Positions 33,513 through 43,895 of a DNA stretch of 64,000 bases are shown one piece after another. The notes under the pieces were generated by a model that was not told the DNA's origin, ran no database searches, and saw nothing but the letters and a program-made list of their open reading frames with translations. The position numbers were made by a program, and so were the translations under genes. Position 1 is the first letter of the stretch. Every line of letters begins with the position of its first letter. Source of the DNA: Agrypnia vestita (lineage: Eukaryota; Arthropoda; Insecta; Trichoptera; Phryganeidae). The stretch covers positions 558,001 through 622,000 of the forward strand of contig JADDOH010000306.1 of NCBI GenBank assembly GCA_016648135.1. The letters run 5' to 3'.

Positions 33513-34660
33513 TAGAAAAAGGATAAAATAACAGTAACTGTAAAGTCAAATATAAGAAAAGAATGCAATTATAAATGTTATCTAAGATGATGAGTGGATG
33601 CTAAAAATATTGAAAATATAATTCCCGGTTAATTAATTGATTTTAATGAAATTACATTTTATTTAGGGTAAATAAAATAAATAAATCACTTGAAAAGGTA
33701 CGCAAAAAAATCTAAAGCTTCATGTATGTATGACCGCGCTTTGTGCGGCATAGCGACCTCTGGTGAATGTTTCTAGAGCTGTTATTTGGTTTAGATGGCA
33801 TTTTTAGCAGGGTCGTGCAGTGAGTACATTGAAGAATGAGATCCACTTAATATATTTTGAAAAAAAAATCGAAATATAATATGTATCTCGTAATAGTATC
33901 ATTTTATTCGGATTTTAATATATAAAAATATTCTGTCTCACTGCACGTGCTAGCTGTTCAGAATATTTTGGTTAGAATTTTGTCCTATGTAGGTGTGTCG
34001 TGGCAATTTTCTGGCTATAGCATATGTATAGGATCCCATAGGAGGGTCTACGGCCAACGCATTTCCTGATGAAAAATCAGCCAGGAAGGTCATATATAAA
34101 CGGTAGAACATCCCAGACAACTTAAATCACTAATTTTATAAAAGTATCAGGTAGAAGATATGCTGAAGAAGTGATCCGCCCTTGACCTCTAAATAGGCAA
34201 AATCTGCTTTATGTAATTTCAAGTAAACTCTAATATAGTAGGTACCTATTTATTTTTGTATCAACTTAAATTTTTTATTTTTTTGTATCTTATCATTTGT
34301 ATTTATTTTTGTATATTATTTTTAATTTTTGTATATACTTAAATTATTATCTTAATTTTATATGTATATTTTTCTTTTCTTTTAGATTTATGTATTCTTC
34401 TGCTTCTTCTTTCTGCTTTCTTTTTTACATTAATACTTCTTTATTATTATTATTTGTTACTATTACATAACTATCAATTAACTGCCACGGAACAGGTTTT
34501 ACTTAGTGTGGTAGTTATTAGTAACTTATGTTAAAACAAATGTAAAATAAACAATAAAATTCACAAATAAAATAAACAAATAAATAAAATAAAATCTATA
34601 GCGCCCCCACAATTACGTAAGTACGAGAGTTTTTTTATATCGTATAAAGGTACACAAAGG
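33513..34660. other. AT-rich spacer
   Basis: No gene recognised. From 34250 to 34600 the DNA is low-complexity T- and A-rich. Confidence 0.45.
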
Positions 34661-34668
34661 TACACAAA

Positions 34669-34745
34669 CAATCGTGAAGAAGAGAACATTGTTCTCGAAA
34701 CATGTAGATTTAATATTGAATAAAAACAAAGTGATTTGTGTTTTA
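34669..34745 (+). repeat. Hammerhead-like motif with a mutated core, and Penelope-like end
   Basis: AATC, GTGAAGA, A, GAGAAC-ATT-GTTCTC, GAAAC, AT, GTA, GATT. Helix I (AATC/GATT), helix II (six perfect pairs) and the short helix III fit a type I hammerhead, but the first core base is G where C is invariant. The motif is followed by ATTGAATAAAAACAAAG and a TTTATTTCAG stretch. No coding relic is left beside it. Confidence 0.5.
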
Positions 34746-34909
34746 TTTCAGTATGAAAAATGTTTATAATTTTATATAATAAAAGGGGAATTCATCATTA
34801 CTGCTGATTTGATTATTTGCTGCAATACTTAGAACTATGCAGGTACTTCTTTTTTTGGTAGTATACTATTTTAGCAAAACCATATATATATATATATATA
34901 TTGTTACGT

Positions 34910-35400
34910 TGCAAGTAATCCCGCCATTAATAACGCGCCGCGGCACAAATTGATTTGTGGGTATCAATCGATCTAGAACTTAATTCGCCAACAAAACTGG
35001 GGTTAACGCACGGGCCCCAGCTAAGTACCGCTCTCTCTATCTTGCTGGCAACTTATTCTAAAACTTGTGTGCGCGTTGCAAGTTCCCCCACGCCCGGCGC
35101 AGTGAAATGGTGGGAGATGCGTACCTACGCGTTTGACCTCTCTTCCATTTGTCCCCACTTTAAAATCTACCAGGGCCCAAGGCGGACGGACCTCGGCAAC
35201 TGTTCCCGTCTTGGTGAGCACGACTCTGATACCCCACTTCACGATCCAGTATGTGTGAGTTATTTATACTGTACTAATTTGTATGTCTCTTTTCTTATAG
35301 GGCCCTGCCCTGTTAGGCCAATAAATACAATGTTTGCCATACGATGCCATGTATGGATGGCCCATTATCTAAGATTATCAATATAATATAACGATCCTGT
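34910..35400 (+). repeat. GC-rich LTR-like segment of unknown family
   Basis: TGTTACGTTGCAAG at 34910, a TATA-like TTATTTATACTG near 35262, a poly(A)-signal-like CCAATAAATACAATG near 35319 and overall GC-richness in AT-rich surroundings suggest a solo LTR. A frame of 143 codons across it has no family match and is not called as a gene. A matching 3' terminus and target duplication were not found. Confidence 0.3.
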
Positions 35401-36297
35401 GCTGCCCCGCGGCCAGCTATACCTCTACTTTACCTGCTAACCACCTTCGGAACTTTCTCATGGCATGGATGAGAGAGGCGCTTTGTAGATGTTAGCATTG
35501 TTGTCGCAAGGATTTCCTGTGGTCTTGGCTGTCGGATGAGGGATGCCTGATCGCACATCTTCGAGTCCTGACGCCGTGTGGATTCTGCGGTGAACATGGA
35601 TGCGCGCCGATTACATGTGGGAGCTCCACCCGGAAGATAGAATCATCACGTGATCACCCAAATGTAACATCTGCAAACGTGCGGCTCCATGAATTTATGT
35701 TCTAATTTTGCATTTTTTAAATTTATAATCATTTTAATGGTACCACCATGCAAAATTTCATGTTTTAATTTTAAATGCTTTCTGATTGAGAATCACTTTA
35801 CTGATACCACAATGCAAAATTTTACGTTTTAATTTTTAAAATCTTTTTAGCTTAGAATCATTGTTATATTATATTTTATTTTGACCCGAATAGAGGTAGA
35901 GCTTTTATTTTGGCCAGCGCAGTCTGCCAGTGCCTTTCAATTATTTTATCTACTCCATTGTTCTGCCCGATGGCATATTAAACGTAATGCACTAGCGCGA
36001 ATCTGCGCATTTTGTCATATTTCGATTTTATTTTCTAATGCAAATCTTTTATACGAAGTGCATGATTATATTACTGTTTGAAAATTACTTCTTTTATTTA
36101 TGTAAAATCCTACCCATGTACTCATCTCATGCATTGGTTTACAAATTTAAAGATCTGGATATGCGTCACATACCATCAAGTAAGAGCTCAACCTGAGACT
36201 TGTGTTATACCGATGAACTAGCTGGTGGGATGCATCTGTGTGCGTGAATATGTGAGAAATGCCACTCACCATGTCAATACCACGCCGCTATGTACCA
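35401..36297. other. Spacer
   Basis: No gene recognised. Near 35740-35870, ACCACnATGCAAAATTT recurs twice about 70 bases apart within AT-rich DNA. Confidence 0.4.
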
Positions 36298-36597
36298 ATA
36301 TATGTATATATATATATATATATAAAGAAACCGTGTTTCCCTACCCGTCAAGTTTTCTCCACAATAAGCCACAACCACCCACCGGTGGTTATGGTGGTGG
36401 ATAGCCCTTGGTGTCACATCGAAAATATGCGAGTTTGGTGGGGTTAGCTGTGCGTGGGTGGGAAAATGTGCTTTCTAGCACATTATTTTGTTATGGGAAG
36501 GCCGCAAATGCTTCAGATTGTTTCAAAACAGGCGCGCCGACTGCGTCGGTGAGTCTAGAAGGTTCCGTAAAAAACTGCCCTAGAAAGTTCTGGAAGG

Positions 36598-36627
36598 AGA
36601 AGGTTCTAGAAAATTCCCGAAAGTTCT
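36598..36627. promoter_or_regulatory. Heat-shock-element array of six perfect pentamers
   Basis: GAA at 36599, TTC 36604, GAA 36609, TTC 36614, GAA 36619 and TTC 36624 alternate at exact five-base steps, the consensus bound by heat shock factor trimers. Whether it is used cannot be told from sequence. Confidence 0.7.
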
Positions 36628-36716
36628 ATTAGGTTCTAAACTGAGTGGCGGAATGTGTCTAGAAGGTTCCTATACATTCGATAAATTTCTTGAAAGGTCT
36701 GGAAGGAGATTGCTCT

Positions 36717-36736
36717 GGAAGGTTCGCGAAAGTTCT
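36717..36736. promoter_or_regulatory. Second heat-shock-element array, four pentamers
   Basis: GAA 36718, TTC 36723, GAA 36728 and TTC 36733 at five-base steps, 80 bp from the 3' end of the element. A TTC/GAA pair at 36688 lies just upstream. Confidence 0.65.
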
Positions 36737-36796
36737 ATGACGATCCAAACAGTGTACTAAAAATCTACGCGTGCGAAGCCGCGCGGGCACAGCTAA

Positions 36797-37384
36797 TTTA
36801 ATTTAAAAACAAGAAGCCGCGTTCATAAACACACTGCCCACGGCGTCATTCATCGGTGAAAGTGCTGCCACGCGTGACGTTAGCGGGCTACCGAAAATAA
36901 AACATTTTTCCACTTGAGATACTAATAAATTTGGTTAGGAGAGAATTTTATCCCCCCCCCCGTATTTAATAACCTCCTAGATTATCCCTAATGCATATTT
37001 GCTCTCAAATTTTCCCTGCGGGAACTGCAGGAAAATTAAAAAAAAATTTACGCCAGTTCTGGGAAAAAAACTGATAAATATAAATCTGACCGCTCTCGAT
37101 GAAATTAAATTTAAATAACTTTTCGTAGAAAGCAATCACTTTGTGGTTTGACATATTTGATTAAATAAAACAGAATCGCTTTGTATAAAACCACGAATTA
37201 TATTAAATACCACGCTGACCGCTTTCAGTTAGCTTCGTCGGGGCGTAGGTAATATAATATTAAAAGACCGCACTAATATATTTTTAATAATTTTAATTTA
37301 TTTTTCCTTAAAATGTTTTTATATTTATTATACTAGACGGAACCTGTGGTCAATAACAAAAAACGCTAATTTGCAGGAGTAGGT

Positions 37385-37388
<4 letters not shown>
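36797..37388. other. AT-rich spacer with a poly(C) run
   Basis: A run of about 10 C near 36952-36961. No gene recognised. Confidence 0.45.

Positions 37389-37440
<52 letters not shown>
37389..37440. repeat. (GA)26 microsatellite
   Basis: Fifty-two bases of uninterrupted GA. The minus-strand open frame reading long LS repeats here is an artefact of it. Confidence 0.95.
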
Positions 37441-37445
<5 letters not shown>

Positions 37446-37630
37446 TATGTTTTTATGTGTGTATACATGCCCGCGCGCATGTGTGAGGTGAAATGTGTCA
37501 CCTAGCAAGTTTACCCCTAACAGAGTTAGTAAACCGCTCAAAGCTCGTGTATTGTATATGTCATGTATAATGTTCTCAGTACAATAGACATTATATACAA
37601 ACATATTTTCATGAAAAAGGGGGTAGGTTT

Positions 37631-37680
37631 TTAATACCTGACGAAGCTTGGACCAGGTGAAACCGGTTGGCTTGGTAGTG
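37631..37680 (+). repeat. Partial hammerhead-like motif
   Basis: CTGACGA (37638), one extra base, a five-pair stem with two G-U pairs, GAAA and ACCGGT follow the order of the other hammerhead-like copies. The flanks do not form helix I. Probably an eroded Penelope-like terminus. Confidence 0.35.
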
Positions 37681-37689
37681 GTTTTATTT

Positions 37690-38115
37690 AATATTAAATC
37701 ATAATTAATTATTACTCTTAAGTTATTACAAAGAATATGAAAGAGGTATACATTATCAGGTTTTTTTTAAATAATTATATGTATGGAAAAATTTTATATT
37801 GCTCGCTGTGATAACTTTGGTAGTTTTTCTCTTAAATTATCAGCTTGCCAATTCGTTTTCGTACCTATATGAAAATGCTGTTGTGTGAAAATGATATGAG
37901 CTGTAAAATTACCATTTGAATTTCCCTTTCAGTTTTTCATGCATCTTGTATGTTAATTTTATATTTTTAAATAGGTTTTTGTATTTTTACTGTCCTTTAA
38001 ATAATATCAGCACAGTTATTTCTATATATATGTATGTATTAAGCAATAAATCTTCATTTACCCAATAAATGCCAATTTACCGGCACCGAAACTGAAGAAA
38101 TTAAAATTAATAGGT
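37690..38115. other. AT-rich spacer
   Basis: No gene recognised. Confidence 0.45.
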
Positions 38116-38340
38116 GTATTAGGACGACAGGAATAGAGGACGTCTGCGAAAGACCTGGCATGATCAGATTCTATAACTATTGGAGCATGGCCTTGTGAAA
38201 ATCCTCAACAACCGTAGAGCTGGCATTAGAAGATGTATAAATCTAGCCGAAGCAAAAGTGGTGTACCAAGATAGATGAATATGGCGTTCTATTCTCTCTG
38301 CCTACCCCTGCGGTAAAACGGCGTGATGGTTAGTTCGTTA
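38116..38340 (+). mobile_element. RTE-like non-LTR retrotransposon 3' end (family 1, copy C)
   Basis: The same 3' text as copy A (ACAGGAATAGAGGACGTC, GCGAAAGACCTGGCATGATC, GCCGAAGCAAAAGTGGTGTA, CTGCCTACCCCTGCGG, AACGGCGTGATGGTTAGTT) but with more substitutions, including an in-frame stop where copy A has arginine-valine-tryptophan, and a GTTA tail reduced to one and a half units. The 5' end is truncated at about 38116. It is clearly older than copies A and B. Confidence 0.75.
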
Positions 38341-38780
38341 CTACGATATGATCCCTGGCGGCTTATTGGAAATTAATATAATTAAGAAGCTGCAATAAAT
38401 ATTTGACTAAAAAAGGTTTATGTCATTTATTATTTGTAGTATGTGGCTCGTGGTGTGATCGGTAGAAGCACCTCCATTAGTTAAGACAACACAGACCAGA
38501 TCCTAGTCAGAGAAAAGCTATTTTAAATTTTTAACCATTACTAGTATATATTACTGCTTTAAACCTAAAAAACAATGCTTATTTATTAAAAAGATGACAG
38601 ACAGAGGTAAATATAAATAATAATAATGATTATTGGCGAAGAATTTTATATATTAATACATTTTTCCAATCAAATTTCAAAACATCTACCGAAGAATATT
38701 AGACCTGCATTTTATAGTAATAATAATAAAGGGATACTCCTCATAAATTCAAAAGAAAATGATAATATATTTAACATGCA
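38341..38780. other. Spacer, probably partly upstream Penelope-like sequence
   Basis: No separate gene. A plus frame at 38626-38859 (MIIGEEFYI onward) lies just before the Penelope-like relic and may hold decayed parts of its linker region, since GVYKLSC-type text follows directly in another frame. Confidence 0.3.
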
Positions 38781-39089
38781 GGTGTTTATAAACTTTCGTG
38801 CAAAGATTGTACAGCGTTTTATATTGAAAAAACCGGCATTAATTTTAATGTACGAGTGATTTTAAGAGTATTTGAGATGTCTGAATAATCATAGTTTTTC
38901 TGAATTTTCAAATCATTTATTAGAAAATGAATGCGGTTTTCATAAAAATTTAGGACTTTCTATTTAACACATAAGTAATTTTGAAAATTGAAATTGAATA
39001 ATTTAGAATCATTAGAAATTAGTAAAGCATGTAAAAGTAAGCAAAATATTATTAATACTCAACTAAATTGAACTATTAGTCCAATTTAA
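38781..39089 (+). pseudogene. Penelope-like element: GIY-YIG endonuclease and C-terminus, relic
   Basis: From 38781 the text reads GVYKLSCKDCTAFYIEKTG, which is the GIY half (GVYKL-C--C---YIG-TG) of the Penelope-like nuclease with the second glycine changed to glutamate. Then NHSFSEFSNHLLENECGFHK (from 38884) and, in another frame, LNNLESLEISKACKSKQ and IINTQLN (stop) TISPI ending at 39089, as in the family's C-terminus. At least two frameshifts and a stop inactivate it. It is followed 75 bases later by a hammerhead-like motif on the same strand. The minus-strand relic at 21.0 kb is a sister copy. Confidence 0.75.
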
Positions 39090-39162
39090 TTTTTTTTACA
39101 TATAATTAAGAAAACCAAAAAACGAAAGATATCATTCATTTTAATATTTTGATATTTATAAA

Positions 39163-39204
39163 ACACCCTGACGATGGAAACGTTTTTCCGAAACATGTAG
39201 GTGT
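39163..39204 (+). ncRNA. Hammerhead ribozyme-like motif, best copy
   Basis: ACACC (helix I), CTGACGA (core), T, GGAAA-CGTT-TTTCC (helix II, five perfect pairs), GAAA (core), AC-AT-GT (minimal helix III), A (cleavage position), GGTGT (helix I, five perfect pairs with ACACC). All conserved core bases of a type I hammerhead are present. The one oddity is an unpaired T between core and helix II, found at the same place in all copies here. Penelope-like elements are known to carry such short hammerheads near their termini. Confidence 0.7.
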
Positions 39205-39205
39205 A

Positions 39206-39634
39206 ATTAATTAATATACTCATAAGTAGATTAAAACAAATAATAATACTAATTTTTTTAAATACCAATCTACAAAGTTGCTCAACCAATTGAAAAAAAG
39301 AGCTTATTTATTTAGTCTGATTAAGTAGGGCCGAGAACATTTTTTAATGCTCGTTTGGATGGATGGATTCAATATAGTTTTTGCCAATTGCCAGTCAGCA
39401 AGTGACGTATGAGACTGCACCGGGCTGCAGCCATACATCGCGGAGCTCCAATTAGCGCATATCCGGACTAGCAGCTCACTTGTTGACATGCCTATAGGCG
39501 CTGTACATCTGCATGCTTCAATTATCTATGTACTCTCGTAGAATGCATTTTCAGCTGCGCACAGAAGCGGACTGGGCCGGCGGAACGAGCCAATGGAGGA
39601 TTTGTTTGCCATACCGTTTGATATTATACATTAA
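39206..39634. other. Spacer
   Basis: No gene recognised. 39400-39620 is less AT-rich, with short frames only. Confidence 0.4.
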
Positions 39635-40169
39635 CTAGTTGTTCATACCCGGCGTTGCACGGGTTAAGGATGAAGTTTAGAATAAATTTGTGAGGGTAAA
39701 CAAAAGTTAGATTCGAACGGTATAGATTTGCATAGAAAATATATCAGGGAGAGGGGATAGGGTAAAAGAATAGGCGGGAATTGTCGCATATGATACCCGC
39801 AGAGTCCTTAAGAATAAGTTTCTGAATTTTGAGTCCGATCGGTCAAATGGTACAGATTTGCATCGAAAATATATCAGCGGAGGGGAAGGGCTGAAAGAAT
39901 AGGCGGGAAATGTCGCATACATTACCCGCAGAATCCTTAAAAATAAGTTTCCAAAATTTGAGTCCTATCGGTCAAACGGTACAGATTTGCATCGAAAATA
40001 TGTCAGGGGGAGGGGAAGGGATATGAGAATAGGGGGCAAATGTTGCCTATGTTACCCGGCGGGTTCTAAATCATAAGAATGCAAAATTTGAATGGAATCG
40101 GACAAACGGTGTGGTTTTGTATAGAGAACAGACAGACAGATAGACAGCATTGAGTTTTATAGGTATAGA
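39635..40169 (-). mobile_element. Helitron-like element, family A, copy 2
   Basis: Minus strand: starts TCTATACCTATAAAACTC at 40169, directly after an A; continues with a CTGT/CTAT microsatellite and about four ~130 bp minisatellite units (for example TTTGACCGATCGGACTCA); ends ACCCGTGCAACGCCGGGT, then CTAG at 39635, followed by T. Insertion between A and T, TC start, hairpin and CTAG end all agree with the Helitron rule. No coding frame is present. Confidence 0.8.
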
Positions 40170-40324
40170 TAAGGTGGTATATACTACATTGCATGCTTAT
40201 ACGTATGGGATTCCACGTAATTACATTTTGCGTTCAATGCGCCATTCTCACTATTATTATAACACAAACATACGACACGACAAATAACGAATAAAAAACT
40301 AGAAATAGTAAAAACAAATATTTT

Positions 40325-40460
40325 TTACGGAGACAGGACCAAACAGTAGGTAATTCCAAAACTATTCAACAAACTACCGGACAGACTAAAAAATGGAAGG
40401 AGACAAAAAAATATAGGAAAATTATTAAAGAAATACTACATTAACTCTGAGAACTGTTGA
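40325..40460 (+). pseudogene. Probable non-LTR reverse transcriptase C-terminal relic
   Basis: The frame ending at 40460 reads IPKLFNKLPDRLKN, then KNIGKLLKKYYINSE and a stop, preceded after one stop by YGDRTKQ. A LFN-LP--LK- motif followed by a lysine-rich KLLKKYY segment is common at the C-terminus of Jockey/CR1-group elements. Too short to place in a family. Confidence 0.4.
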
Positions 40461-41060
40461 TGGCTTAACGTATATTATTGTAGTATTGTATTATATTATT
40501 CTATTATATTAACATATATGTGCAGTATAAAAGCAAAGACAGCAATATCTAAAAAAAATTTAATATGTTTAGATTGCAGTAACCAATGATTACTAATTTA
40601 AAATGTACTGAATTCTAGATTTAATGAGTCTACCACTTCCAAAATTTGCTATAAATATCTTGCTATTTCAAGTTGCGATACATCATCATATTATTTTTTA
40701 TTACGTAGCACGGAATAAATATGCCACAATAAAAATATATTCAGGAAACCTCTTACAAATGCATTAAATACAATGTGATATCCCACCGTGATAACAAATT
40801 AAATTGTGGATATGAATTGTGCATTGACAATATAATATGAAAACATACGAATAAGTATACACTTAAATTGAAATAGTACAATAGGTATAATTTTATTACA
40901 CTATGCTATTTATTTTGTAATTTCGTAGTAATAAAGAATTTATATACAAATAAAATACTTGTATAAGACCACTTTTAGAGTTTAAGTTATACACGATTAG
41001 TTTCGATAACTACAGACATTTTCATCTACAGGTGAGAATATAAACTAAAACATCTTAGGT
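40461..41060. other. AT-rich spacer
   Basis: No gene recognised. Confidence 0.45.
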
Positions 41061-41074
41061 ACTGATGGAGGTGG

Positions 41075-41520
41075 GTGGGTTGTATGTGGGGAAGGGAGTG
41101 GCCAGGGGTGGAGCTTGATTTAATGGAATCAAAAAGAGGAGTCTCAAGACTTTGGTCGGGAAAACCAAAATACTGCATACTGAAAGTAAGGTCAAAATAT
41201 AAAAGACATGCGTTCATTAGATCCATGAGATCCATTATTGGAAAAACGCTACGTGACCGTGCTCGAAATGAAGACAGAAGGAAAATTTGCAAAATAGAGG
41301 ACGTAGCACGTTGGACTAGATCCAGAATGAGATTCTGGCGGGATTACGTAGTCAGAATGGACAGTGACGGACTATATACAGCAGCGAATAAAATCCCCTC
41401 TGGACGACGCCTACCGGGAAGATCACCGAAAAGATGGAGGAATAGCTGGACCTCGTCATCCCAGGTGGCGTAGTTTTCTGTAGAACAGATCAACAGATCT
41501 ACAAAAAAGTAAAAGAAGAA
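41075..41520 (+). mobile_element. Non-LTR retrotransposon 3' end with a GAA tail
   Basis: A frame of 132 codons (41075-41473) ends in a typical non-LTR C-terminal tail: RSIIGKTLRDRARNED, KIEDVARWTRSRMRFWRDYV-RMD, then GRRLPGRSPKRWRNSWTSSS. The stop is followed by about 40 bases and an AAGAAGAAGAAG tail (41514-41526). This is an RTE/BovB-like or related family, different in wording from families 1 and 2 of this window. The reverse transcriptase is missing, so the insertion is 5'-truncated, although the preserved part is still open. Confidence 0.7.
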
Positions 41521-41526
41521 GAAGAT

Positions 41527-42663
41527 GAAAGAGAGGAGGGGTGGGGAGATTATGAATATTATATTATTGACTAAAGTTTTTCCAGAATTTAAATTTTTTT
41601 GAAATTCTAAATTTTCAAGATTATTTCAAGCTACCTTTGTAAGAAACCTTGACCCAACTGGTCCTAATGTGCGTGCGATCCTTTTATTAGCACAATTAAA
41701 AAAATACTTCCACCATAATTCTCAAAATCCGTAAAGTTTGACTCTAAAATGCCAATAAAATTGCCGATCCGCTCCTGCATGCAGGTTTTACTGATTAATT
41801 ATTTAACATGCAGAGATTTAAACCACGTTTGAAAGAAGTAATTTTTGTGAAATAGACAACATATAAAAAAGGTAAAAACTACCACATAATTTCCAAAATT
41901 GTATAAGTCAATCTGTCGTCCATTTGTAGTCCGCATGTCTATTTTACTAACGCTGAATAATTTTCGGTAGTTTCGCGAAATGGGAAAATTGCCGGGCAGA
42001 GAATTATTTTTACAAAATAAATTTGCAGTTTAATCAAAATTCGGCTAAACCAACAGCACTTTAAATTGGGTTGCAATCTGTTTTATACTCCCGATTATTA
42101 ATTTCAGTCTACCAAAATATTCATTCGCCACATAAATGAATTATTGATTAAATGTTGGCTATTGAACAGCATTGTTAATTTTTCTACTTAAAAAAATTGG
42201 TTTATCTAATTATAGATTAATAAATTTACGTAGGTATATACAGATGATGTACTTTTAAACAATAATTTAGCCATTGTCAATATAAATAGCTATTCACATA
42301 ATAATTCGTAAATGAACTTTAAGCAGTAAATCCTCATCTTATGGGTTCATTTTCGTTTTTTTTTATAATTGTACAAAAATTGTTAATATACATTAAATCA
42401 TCGCACATCAAAATGCGGATTGGTTTCAGAATTACCAATTCTTGGCTAGGAAGGATTTAAGATAATATTGTCATTGTTGCCTTACTTCGAAATGTACACT
42501 TTAAATGATATGAAATGAAAGTGATTAACGAATCAAAGGCAGACTCAGATGGGTATCTATAATTATTTTTTTCTACGTTGTACTACGTTTTCGGATTGGT
42601 CTGCATGATAGTTAAAAAGATATTTTGAAATTATTATTATTTAATTTATTTTTTTATACATAC
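41527..42663. other. AT-rich spacer
   Basis: No gene or repeat partner recognised over about 1.1 kb. Confidence 0.45.
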
Positions 42664-42940
42664 ACTAACTAACTGACTAACCATCACGCCGTTTAGGCAG
42701 AGAGGATAAAACGCCATACTTGACGTACTATTTTTGCTTCGGCTTCACATACAAACATCTTCTCATGCGTGCTCTACGGTTGTTGAGGCTTAACAGGGTC
42801 ATTCTCCAATACTTGTAGAATCTGATCATGCCACGTCTTTCGCGGATGCCCTCTATTCCTGTTACCTTTAACACTTGCACTATATATTTTCTTGACCATC
42901 CTTTCCTCGCTCATATGTTCTACACGATCAAACTATTTCA
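42664..42940 (-). mobile_element. RTE-like non-LTR retrotransposon 3' end (family 1, copy D)
   Basis: Minus strand: EERMVKKIY, GNRNRGHPRKTWHDQILQVL and an A-E-A-K segment, then the 3' end AAACGGCGTGATGGTTAGTC and two and a half tail units, seen as CACTAACTAACTGACTAACC on the plus strand. A deletion removed the CCCCTGCGGGG region before the stop and there are frame changes. It extends about 40 codons further 5' than copies B and C, to near 42940. Confidence 0.7.
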
Positions 42941-43169
42941 GCACTCCTTTTTTTTTTCTACCACACTACAGCCAGCATAACTTTCACTTCGTTAAAATGG
43001 TCATAATAAATAAAGTATAATTAAAATTTATTTTTCTAACCTTTTTTGTATAAGAAAATTTCAGTTCAGGGATGATAATTAATATTTAAATAAAAATTAG
43101 CGTTAATTTTATTCCAATATAATGTAATTATACTATTATAACGAGTATTCGTAGAGATGTGGTGATGTG

Positions 43170-43335
43170 ATCGATGTGGTTTTTGAATAAATTTTTAAAG
43201 AATGTTCTTAGGTTTTCACGGCCACTCAAAATCTGGTTTGTGTCTTCTGGGGTATTATGCCGTGTTTTTGTGACCTTTCTGGCCGACGTTTCGTATTCTA
43301 CACCCTGTGACGGTATTTTCACTCCTGCGGCTACA
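43170..43335 (-). repeat. Possible Penelope-like or related retroelement end
   Basis: Minus strand: GTGTAGAATACGAAACGTCGG then CCAGAAAGGTC. GTA-GAA-TAC can pair as a short stem before GAAACGTC, recalling a hammerhead half, but CUGANGA is not preserved. The relic at 15970-16200 is related. Confidence 0.35.
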
Positions 43336-43584
43336 AATCTTTATTTTTATTTTTTTTTTTATTATTTTGAAATCCTGAATAATGCTTCTGTAAACTTTTG
43401 TCCAAAATTCAAAGCCAACTACTGCTCCAGCTTGGAATAAAATGTCACTTTTTGACCAAACCAAGTACCTTTTCAAAATCAATACTTTGCCCAGTTTTAA
43501 CTGACGGTTTTTTTATTTTTTTAATTTTATAAAATATTTTTTGATAACTATTATGACTTGGCCTATCGCCCGCTTTCGGCTTGA

Positions 43585-43895
43585 CGTCGAGATACGGGAC
43601 ACCCTGTATATGTTCCAAATATGAAAACCTTTCGTTTATTTGAAATGACTATGCCATAGCTACACCGCATGCAAAAGAATGTGCGCAATAAATATGTGTC
43701 TTGTTACGATGCAAAAAATTAACACAAAATATGTTTTTCTAGTAAGTAATCTTTTTTAAACTAAAAAATATATATTTATTTGGAATATCATATTGAGGCT
43801 TGTAATACGGGCTTGCCAGGCAACTTTCCCCCGCTTTCTTCTTACCGGACAAAGCTAGAGGGAGTGGTGTTTTGATTGTGGTCGGCCTATAGAGA
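43585..43895 (-). repeat. Dispersed repeat, copy 2, with a CAGGGTGT end
   Basis: Minus-strand partner of 5222-5445, with long identical runs such as GTAAGAAGAAAGCGGG and CAAGCCTCAATATGATATTC. It runs on to TACAGGGTGTCCCGTATCTC at 43610, an end motif also seen at the foldback (3931) and at 44998. Confidence 0.65.

Larger units (their letters stand above)
36298..36796 (+). mobile_element. Helitron-like element, family B, copy 1
   Basis: A TA microsatellite leads into AAAGAAACCGTGTTTCCCTA. About 500 bp of text shared with 51004-51544 follows, closing in CTACGCGTGCGAAGCCGCG, CGGGCACAG and CTAA before T. The GC-rich inverted pair (GTGC/GCAC) just before a CTRR end with no inverted termini is the Helitron pattern. 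No Rep/helicase frame is present. The middle is packed with GAA and TTC pentamers at five-base phase (see the regulatory entries). The exact 5' end is hidden by the microsatellite. Confidence 0.6.

Noticed and set aside
34955..35386. 143-codon frame as a gene
   Set aside because: Lies in a GC-rich LTR-like segment, reads no known motif, and an antisense frame overlaps it.
37350..37604. Minus-strand frame rich in LS repeats
   Set aside because: Produced by the GA microsatellite.
38448..38515. tRNA-like segment (CGTGGTGTGATCGGTAGAAG)
   Set aside because: The second half lacks a B box in the right place.
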